Source: an uncultured Lachnospiraceae bacterium (GTDB lineage: Bacteria; Bacillota; Clostridia; Lachnospirales; Lachnospiraceae). From it: a DNA stretch of 64,000 nucleotides. Shown one piece after another: positions 58,486 to 64,000 of the stretch. The DNA is taken from assembly GCA_902788555.1 (NCBI GenBank), contig CADAKQ010000009.1, forward strand, positions 45,166 through 109,165, read 5' to 3'. The translations under genes and the position numbers were made by a program. The notes beneath the pieces were generated by a model. The model worked only from the letters and a program-made list of their open reading frames with translations, had not been told where the DNA came from and did no database searches. The first letter of the stretch is position 1. Every line of letters begins with the position of its first letter.

Positions 58486-58519
58486 TGACCTTATAATTAG
58501 TTGACTGCCGGTATACATT

Positions 58520-58852
58520 TTAGTTATATTTATCCAAGCTCATTTTAAGTGATTTAATAGTCTCAATAAGTATCTTTGCATCCTTTTCCGAACAGGTATC
58601 CAATAACTCGGAAATTTCCTGCTTGATAAGTGTTTTAACCGAATTAGGATTGTCGTAAAGTAATTCATCTGTGGATACCTGAAGTGTTTCGGCCATTTCT
58701 ACCAGAACAGGAAGGCTTAGCTTGGTGTTTCCTGTCTCGATATGGCTCATGTGTGTAACGGAAATTCCTACCTTTTCAGCAAGCTGCTCCTGCGAAAACC
58801 CGCAGGCCTTTCTTAATCTTCTTATGCGCTGTCCGATTTTATAGTAATCCAT
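58520..58852 (-). CDS. XRE-family regulator, divergent from surface gene 5
   Basis: 110 residues. A helix-turn-helix of SinR-like type (F-S-Q-E-Q-L-A-E-K-V-G-I-S-V-T-H-M-S-H-I-E) fills residues ~8-65. The C-terminal ~45 residues are helical, perhaps for dimerisation. GGTGGTGAG precedes the ATG. The 174-bp divergent gap contains CTATACA/TGTATAG repeats. Probably controls itself and the gene at 59027. Confidence 0.85.
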   Translation of the reverse strand: MDYYKIGQRIRRLRKACGFSQEQLAEKVGISVTHMSHIETGNTKLSLPVLVEMAETLQVSTDELLYDNPNSVKTLIKQEISELLDTCSEKDAKILIETIKSLKMSLDKYN

Positions 58853-58863
58853 TTTCTCACCAC

Positions 58864-58895
58864 CTATACAGTAGAATTATACTTGAATTGTATAG
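58864..58895. promoter_or_regulatory. Operator-like inverted repeat for XRE regulator
   Basis: CTATACA (58864-58870) and TGTATAG (58889-58895) face each other 18 nt apart just upstream of the regulator. A weaker related pair (CTGTGTA ... TTATACAG) lies near 58920-58949. Confidence 0.5.
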
Positions 58896-59026
58896 GCAAT
58901 TATGATAACATTTAATAAACTGTGTAGGCGAAAATGTGCTTATACAGTTAAAATAATTAATAAATAATTTTTTATTATTTTGTAATTTATAGTCACAAAT
59001 ATTAAAAAGAAAGAGGGTAGTGGAAA

Positions 59027-60574
59027 ATGAGAATTAAAAGGTTTATTGGCTTGTCGGCATTAGGCATGGTTCTTACTTTATCAGGGGGATTGTGCTCTGT
59101 AAGCTATGCTTCGGAGGCAGAGGAAGCATCGACGACATATGAAACGGACGAAGGTCAGTCTGTTGAATCTGAGGAGACTTCTAATTATGATTTGGGAGAG
59201 CTGGAAGAAAGTGATATATCGGTTGCTACGATTGATACGGAATCGGAGCCTCTTGTTTTTGATAAGACTATTAAATATACGTTTGAAGAGGGCATTTATC
59301 AGAGGAAGATATATAGAATTAAAATTGAAAAAGATTCTATTTTAAATATCAAAGGTAAGTTTTATGCGATTGAAGGTGGAAATTCAAATATAATGTTTCT
59401 GAACTCTGATTTCGATGAAATAAAGGTAAATGATAATTCAAGAAAAATCAGTAAAGACGCCGGAGTTGTTGATTATGAATATACACTGTGCTTTCCTAAG
59501 GGAACATATTATATGCTTATTTATAATCAGTGGGGAACATTTTATTCAATTGGTGGAAAAAATAAAGATTTAAAAACATTAAGTTATGATTTGTACGCAT
59601 CTGTTGAATATCCTAAGTCATCAGAGATTGAAACAAATGATACTATTAAAACAGCTCAGTCTATAGATTGTAAGGAAACCGTATACGGTATGCTTACATA
59701 TGATGGTGATGATGATATAGATACTTACAGAATTGTTGTGGACTATAAAGGAAAATTAAAAATTGATTTTTCCGGAAGACTTTTAGAAAGTGATTATTAT
59801 TCGATTTATACTGAGTTGCTGGACGCCGAAGGTAAACGTATTACCAGTAAAGGAATTAAATATGATAAGCAATTGGAAACATACAAGGGAACACTTGAAG
59901 AGACTGTAGAACCGGGCGTGTATTATTTGCAATTGTCATGTATAGGAGCACCGAGAGAAGAAGCAGAAAAATACTACTGGTTCGATGTGACACTACCATC
60001 GGAATTTCAGCCTGTCGGAGTAAAATTTGCAGAATATGAGGGATATACATTCTACAAAGATGATTTTAAAGATGTTAGATGTTATGCTTCGGATGGTAAA
60101 CCTGTTATAAATGATTTTAAATGCGATGGCACATACACCTACTACTTCCAGGCTGACGGTACAGCCATGAAGGACAGGCTTACCTATCATCCGGACGGAG
60201 TGCATGTTATCTACTTCGACAGCGAGGGACACGAGGTATTCTCAGACTTTGCAAATGTTAAAAAGACTATTGCGGGAGATGAAGTGGATGATTTTTGCTT
60301 CTTTGATGTATTCGGATATATGTATGTTGATGTAGTAACCTATGATAAAACAGGAACAGTACTCTATTATGCCAATGCTTACGGTGTTATGGAGATGGGC
60401 AAGTGGTTCCAATTCTCCGATAACGTAACCTGGGCAGACGGAAGAGAAGGCGATGAATTTAAGGGTGGTTACGGCTGTGCCAATGCCGACGGAACCCTTA
60501 TTACCAATACCCAGACTGTCGATTGGGAAGGAAGAAGCTGTTATCTGCAGGGTAATGGAGTTGCATTGTATTAA
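59027..60574 (+). CDS. Secreted PPC-domain protein with wall-binding-like C-terminal module (member 5)
   Basis: 515 residues. Signal peptide (~1-29, ending A-S-Y/A-S-E), an acidic Glu/Ser/Thr-rich segment (~30-72), then two beta-rich domains. The second (~198-320) fits a PPC domain (E-I-E-T-N-D-T-I-K-T-A-Q-S-I-D, D-I-D-T-Y-R-I-V). The shared module (from ~335) is nearly identical to member 1's at protein level. GGGTAGTGG is a weak ribosome binding site. Ligand unknown; likely surface protein. Confidence 0.7.
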   Translation: MRIKRFIGLSALGMVLTLSGGLCSVSYASEAEEASTTYETDEGQSVESEETSNYDLGELEESDISVATIDTESEPLVFDKTIKYTFEEGIYQRKIYRIKIEKDSILNIKGKFYAIEGGNSNIMFLNSDFDEIKVNDNSRKISKDAGVVDYEYTLCFPKGTYYMLIYNQWGTFYSIGGKNKDLKTLSYDLYASVEYPKSSEIETNDTIKTAQSIDCKETVYGMLTYDGDDDIDTYRIVVDYKGKLKIDFSGRLLESDYYSIYTELLDAEGKRITSKGIKYDKQLETYKGTLEETVEPGVYYLQLSCIGAPREEAEKYYWFDVTLPSEFQPVGVKFAEYEGYTFYKDDFKDVRCYASDGKPVINDFKCDGTYTYYFQADGTAMKDRLTYHPDGVHVIYFDSEGHEVFSDFANVKKTIAGDEVDDFCFFDVFGYMYVDVVTYDKTGTVLYYANAYGVMEMGKWFQFSDNVTWADGREGDEFKGGYGCANADGTLITNTQTVDWEGRSCYLQGNGVALY

Positions 60575-60600
60575 TGGCAGCAGATAGATAAAAGGAGGAA

Positions 60601-62007
60601 ATGTGGGTTTTCCGCAAGAATAAGATGGATAATAATTTTAACAATAACCAAAAAAGTGATATGAATAATGCATCAAATGATTATCAAAATAATTATCAAA
60701 ATAATTACAATAATCCTTATAATGTGCCATACAATAATGAGTTTCAACAGGGATATGGTCAGCAACCATATAATATGCAACAGGGATACGGACAGCAGCT
60801 ACCGAAAAAGCCTCGAAAGCCTATAAAGGCTAAGTGGATTGTTATTCCGGTTTTAGTTATATTGGCAATCATTTGTGTAGTAGTATTTATAAAGACAAGA
60901 AAGGTAAAAGTAAAGCTTGATAAATACATAACTATTGAGTATGCAGGATATGATTCCAAAGGACAAGCATATGCTACCTTTGATGTAGCTAAGTTTTACA
61001 GGGACTATGGCGATAAGATAGAACGGACAAATGCAAAAAAGAAAGCTCTTAAGAGTGAATGGGGAGGTCTTTATAGTGAGGTTTTAAAGGAATCAAAACC
61101 TGTTGAGGATTTATATGAGGATTGTATCAGAGGCAGCTTGAATATTTCCAATAATCTTAGCAATGGTGATACGATAACATATGAATGGGATATCAATACA
61201 AAAAAGGCATTGGAATATTATAATTGCGAGATAGAATTCAGCAATATTAATTTTATTGTATCCGGATTGGAAGAGGTAAAGGATTTCAATCCATTTGATT
61301 ATATCGAGATCACCTATTCGGGAACAGCACCAAACGGAACTGCTTCCATAGCAAAGGATACCTCGGTATCGGAAATGAATGATGTTTATTTTACAATTGA
61401 CAAAGACAGCGGTCTAAGTGTTGGCGATACGATAACCGTTACAGCATCTGCATATAATTCGGATGATTATTTTATGGAACATTATGGTGAAAAGATTGCC
61501 AAGACGGAGGAAAGCTATACTGTTGATGGAATACCTCACTACGTTGCTGATGTAAATGAAATCCCTTCGGATATTATGGACAAAATGTCTTCTCAGGGAG
61601 AAGACGCAATTAGAGCATACGTAGCAAATGATTGGGAAAAGCCTGAAAATCTTACAGGTTTAACACTGGTGGGAAATTATTTCCTGACACCTAAGTCGGG
61701 TATGGATGTAAGAACAAATAATTATTTGTATCTGATATATAAAATATCCGCAATCAATCCTGACCCGGAGGAAAACATAGATTTTTATTATTATGTATGT
61801 TTTACTGACATAATTATGCTTGCGGATGGAACCTGTTCCGTAGATTTGAGCAGCTACTCAGTGCCTGCATACGGATGGTTTGATTCAGAAGGCTTTAAGG
61901 TTGGCAATTATACATATGTAGGATATGAGAATTTAGATTCTTTATTTAATAATATGATAGTTACAAAAATTGAAAACTACGAATATACTTCTACAGTTCA
62001 GGAGTAA
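60601..62007 (+). CDS. Single-pass membrane protein with Asn/Gln-rich N terminus, unknown
   Basis: 468 residues. Asn/Gln/Tyr-rich N-terminal ~65 residues, a basic stretch, one membrane helix (~80-98) and a ~370-residue extracytoplasmic beta-rich region. Two similar parts are visible (Y-I-T-I-E-Y-A-G-Y-D-S-K-G and Y-I-E-I-T-Y-S-G-T-A-P-N-G), suggesting repeated Ig-like domains. Start is uncertain: ATG 60601 lies only 2 nt after AAAGGAGG; ATG 60625 gives M-D-N-N-F. It follows member 5 by 26 bp, so may be its partner. No family recognised. Confidence 0.65.
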   Translation: MWVFRKNKMDNNFNNNQKSDMNNASNDYQNNYQNNYNNPYNVPYNNEFQQGYGQQPYNMQQGYGQQLPKKPRKPIKAKWIVIPVLVILAIICVVVFIKTRKVKVKLDKYITIEYAGYDSKGQAYATFDVAKFYRDYGDKIERTNAKKKALKSEWGGLYSEVLKESKPVEDLYEDCIRGSLNISNNLSNGDTITYEWDINTKKALEYYNCEIEFSNINFIVSGLEEVKDFNPFDYIEITYSGTAPNGTASIAKDTSVSEMNDVYFTIDKDSGLSVGDTITVTASAYNSDDYFMEHYGEKIAKTEESYTVDGIPHYVADVNEIPSDIMDKMSSQGEDAIRAYVANDWEKPENLTGLTLVGNYFLTPKSGMDVRTNNYLYLIYKISAINPDPEENIDFYYYVCFTDIIMLADGTCSVDLSSYSVPAYGWFDSEGFKVGNYTYVGYENLDSLFNNMIVTKIENYEYTSTVQE

Positions 62008-62010
62008 GTG

Positions 62011-62050
62011 AATATCGCCGCAACAATATCAAATTGGCTGTGGCGATATT
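62011..62050 (+). terminator. Terminator after 60601 gene
   Basis: AATATCGCC/GGCGATATT, 9-bp perfect stem, T-rich end. Confidence 0.65.
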
Positions 62051-62113
62051 TGGATTCAAAAGATATTCTTCACTAAAATATTAATCTAAATAATAAAGAG
62101 AAGGGGATATTTA

Positions 62114-63039
62114 GTGAAAAAATCATTTTTAAAAAAAATTACTAAAAAGCTCACATCAATATGCATAGCTGCTGCCATGGCACTTGGGGTTATATCAATA
62201 TCGGATACAAAACTTGATGTGAAGGCGGCATTTGATGCGCAACTTACTACGAATTAAATCATCAAATTATTAAAGATGCTTTTTTCTGTGACGGATATTT
62301 TACATATTATATGCAGATGGACGGAACGGCTATGAGAGACAGGCTCACTTATCATCCGGACGGAGAGCATGTTATTTACTTCGATGAAAAAGGTCACGAG
62401 GTTTTTAACAGCTTTGTAAATGTCAGGAAGAGTATAGCCGGTGAAGATGTAAATGATTTTTGTTTCTTTGATGTGCATGGATACATGTATACGAATGTGC
62501 TGACATACAATCAGGACGGAACGGCACTTTACTATGCAAATCCATACGGAGTTATGGAACGAAGCGGATGGTTCCAATTTGCAGAGGGTGCAGGCGGAGT
62601 TGCCGGGGCACTCGGTATAACGGAAGGCACTTGGGGATATGCCTATTCTGATGGTCGGGTAGATCCGGAAAGCATAGGAGATGAAAGCGTAAAAAACAGT
62701 TTTAAACCGAACTATACACATCAGCACATTTGGGAAAATGTCGGACATACTGAACCAAGGTACTATCGTGTTGACACAGGCGAGGATGTAACGGACGGAC
62801 AGATTGTTGCTGTTGATGGTCAGTTGTGCATAATAACTGGTTACATTGGTGGTTATCAATGCTTAGTTTGTGGAACTAAAGTAAATTCAGCTCAAGAAAT
62901 AGATGATCATGTATGGGGGACTCATAATGGTGAAGCAAATTATGGAACATGGCAGGAACCAATCTATGTTGCAGTTACCCAGAAATCAATCTATGTTGAA
63001 GACTACCAGAGATGTATATCCTGTGGCACGAGAAAATAA
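62114..63039 (+). pseudogene. Frameshifted secreted wall-binding-like protein (member 6)
   Basis: GTG 62114 opens a clear signal peptide (V-K-K-S-F-L-K-K ... A-A-A-M-A-L-G-V) and stops at 62258. The remaining coding sequence continues in another frame (A-T-Y-Y-E-L-N-H-Q-I-I-K-D-A-F-F-C-D-G) through the shared module to 63039. Removing one GC from GCGC at 62237-62240 restores the frame and matches member 4. The tail has two C-x-x-C-G knuckles (C-L-V-C-G, C-I-S-C-G). It could be a recent mutation, phase variation or a read error. Confidence 0.75.
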
Positions 63040-63078
63040 AAAATGATAACAAATAAAAAGAAAACGGAGGAAGGCAAT

Positions 63079-63361
63079 ATGAAGATGAAGGGAATAATAA
63101 CAGCAACAGTATGTGGACTTTTGTTGGCACTTGGTGGAGGCACAGCTTGCCTAAATAGTTATGCAGAGGACAATAGGACATGAGGTGTTCTCAGACTTTG
63201 CAAATGTCAAAAAGACTATAGCGGGAGATGCGGTTGATGATTACTGCTTCTTTGATGTATTCGGATATATGTATGTAGATGTGGTTACATATGATAAGAC
63301 CGGTACGGTTCTTTATTATGCCAATGCATACGGCGTTATGGAAATGGTGTAGCACTTTATT
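63079..63361 (+). pseudogene. Remnant of a wall-binding-like surface protein (member 7)
   Basis: An intact signal peptide (M-K-M-K-G-I-I-T ... L-N-S-Y-A) after GGAGG is fused out of frame, through D-N-R-T-stop, to the middle of the shared module (G-H-E-V-F-S-D-F). The module is then cut after G-V-M-E-M and joined to the last codons (GTAGCACTTTATTAG). Both junctions look like internal deletions. Non-functional. Confidence 0.75.
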
Positions 63362-63376
63362 AGTATAATTTGTTTT

Positions 63377-63423
63377 CAAAATCGAGTAGGAGGCGGTTAG
63401 TCACCGCCTCCTACTCGATTTTT
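63377..63423. terminator. Strong terminator between remnant and nuclease gene
   Basis: A perfect 20-bp stem (63378-63397 / 63403-63422) with 5-nt loop and flanking A and T runs. It replaces the terminator found in the two other copies of this junction. Confidence 0.85.
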
Positions 63424-63438
63424 GATTTAAACGCAAAA

Positions 63439-63999
63439 TTATGATTGGTTAAGCTTAGCCTTAAGTTCTTCGATTTCTTTTGTAAGCTCGGCTATGGTGT
63501 TGTTTTGGTCGGCTATAGTATTTCTTTGTTCGGCAAGCAATTCTTCGCTTTCCGCTCTGCCTTCTGCCCTGCCTTCATCTCTGCCAGCCCAGAATATTTT
63601 GTCAGCTTCGGTAACAATTACATGTCCCCCCATATTCTTCACCAGATTCCTTTCATTTTCATTACCGTTTGTTACATGCCTGATAATCATATCCATATAC
63701 GTGATAAAGTTGTTGTAATCATATCCGCTTATGGATTCATTATGAAATGATTCTGCAAGGAAGCCAAGGAAGAAGTCTAAGTCGGTTTCAACCTCGTTAA
63801 GCTCATCCGTAGTTGCATTTTCATCCTTCATAATGCTTTCATATCTGAGTATGTAAAACGGTATTAAAACATAAAGCTTCTTTTCTATTATTTCTTCTTT
63901 CGTAAAATCGCTTAATATCAGATTGTCGGCATCATAATCAACTGCTTTACCGTTGGGAAACTTATATGTGATTTTCGTCCTTTTAGGTGTTGCAGAATT
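63439..63999 (-). CDS. Rpn/PDDEXK_2-family nuclease, copy 3, 5' end outside window
   Basis: Open to the window edge in one frame (187 codons seen). Contents: N-S-A-T-P-K-R-T-K-I-T-Y, I-L-S-D-F-T-K-E-E-I, F-Y-I-L-R-Y-E, then a helical D-F-F-L-G-F-L-A-E-S block, A-D-K-I-F-W-A-G-R-D-E-G-R-A-E and a coiled coil with N-N-T-I-A repeats. Family members promote DNA recombination in E. coli (Rpn). This copy keeps segments that the other two have lost, so it may be the intact one. Catalytic residues would lie beyond the window. Confidence 0.72.
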   Translation of the reverse strand, partial: NSATPKRTKITYKFPNGKAVDYDADNLILSDFTKEEIIEKKLYVLIPFYILRYESIMKDENATTDELNEVETDLDFFLGFLAESFHNESISGYDYNNFITYMDMIIRHVTNGNENERNLVKNMGGHVIVTEADKIFWAGRDEGRAEGRAESEELLAEQRNTIADQNNTIAELTKEIEELKAKLNQS

Positions 64000-64000
64000 G

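Noticed and set aside
62254-62859. 201-codon minus-strand frame under member 6
   Set aside because: Antisense to the conserved module; the same antisense frame recurs under other module copies, as expected of a shadow.
49336-63361. Diversity-generating retroelement driving the surface genes
   Set aside because: No reverse transcriptase or template/variable repeat pair is visible in the window.
49336-63361. CRISPR array in the repetitive region
   Set aside because: Repeats are protein-coding modules hundreds of bases long, not short regular repeats with spacers.

Overview
The window reads as chromosomal DNA of a low-G+C, spore-forming anaerobic Clostridia, most likely a Lachnospiraceae member. 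The evidence is: spore genes (spoVT, yabP, yabQ, spoIIE), a clostripain-type lipoprotein, a zinc-type S14, strong AGGAGG ribosome binding sites, and large secreted proteins with glucan/choline-binding-like repeats. No rRNA, tRNA or CRISPR array was seen.

Region 1 (1-15.5 kb) is housekeeping and sporulation. It holds the 3' part of a copper P-type ATPase with a C-terminal copper-chaperone domain, corA, an acyltransferase, an asparaginase, a clostripain-family lipoprotein, spoVT, hup, rqcP, yabP, yabQ, divIC, spoIIE, tilS, hpt and ftsH. The run from spoVT to ftsH is the classic Firmicutes sporulation/division/protein-quality neighbourhood.

Region 2 (15,642-22,547) is a 6.84-kb integrated element bounded by 68-bp direct repeats with one mismatch. 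It carries an XRE repressor with two operators, a zinc-ribbon membrane protein, two paralogous GNAT-like proteins, a MobC-like protein, an excisionase-like protein, a ribbon-helix-helix protein, a tyrosine integrase and a YhcG-type PDDEXK nuclease. Short repeated TTTACACC sites near both ends look like integrase arm sites. There is no relaxase gene, so it would have to be mobilised in trans.

Region 3 (22.7-32.3 kb) carries a GH13 glycosidase, uvrB, a small membrane protein, uvrA, class II fructose-bisphosphate aldolase and a hypothetical membrane protein.

Region 4 (32.3-48.7 kb) is the complete S10-spc-alpha ribosomal super-operon (rpsJ to rplQ, with secY, adk, map, infA, rpmJ and rpoA). It has structured leaders before rpsJ, rplC and rpsM. 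L17 carries a large insertion.

Region 5 (48.7-64 kb) is accessory. It opens with a 279-bp nested palindrome. A tandem family of secreted proteins follows: seven copies, five intact, one frameshifted and one remnant. They share one C-terminal or central wall-binding-like module joined to different partner domains: leucine-rich repeats, BspA-like repeats, PPC domains, YD repeats and a PdaA-like deacetylase. Three antisense Rpn/PDDEXK_2-family nuclease genes, at least two of them decayed, sit directly 3' of copies of the module, as if gene and nuclease were duplicated together. Two XRE regulators are divergent from family members. This region is the best candidate for something undescribed: a surface-protein diversification locus seeded with recombination-promoting nuclease genes.
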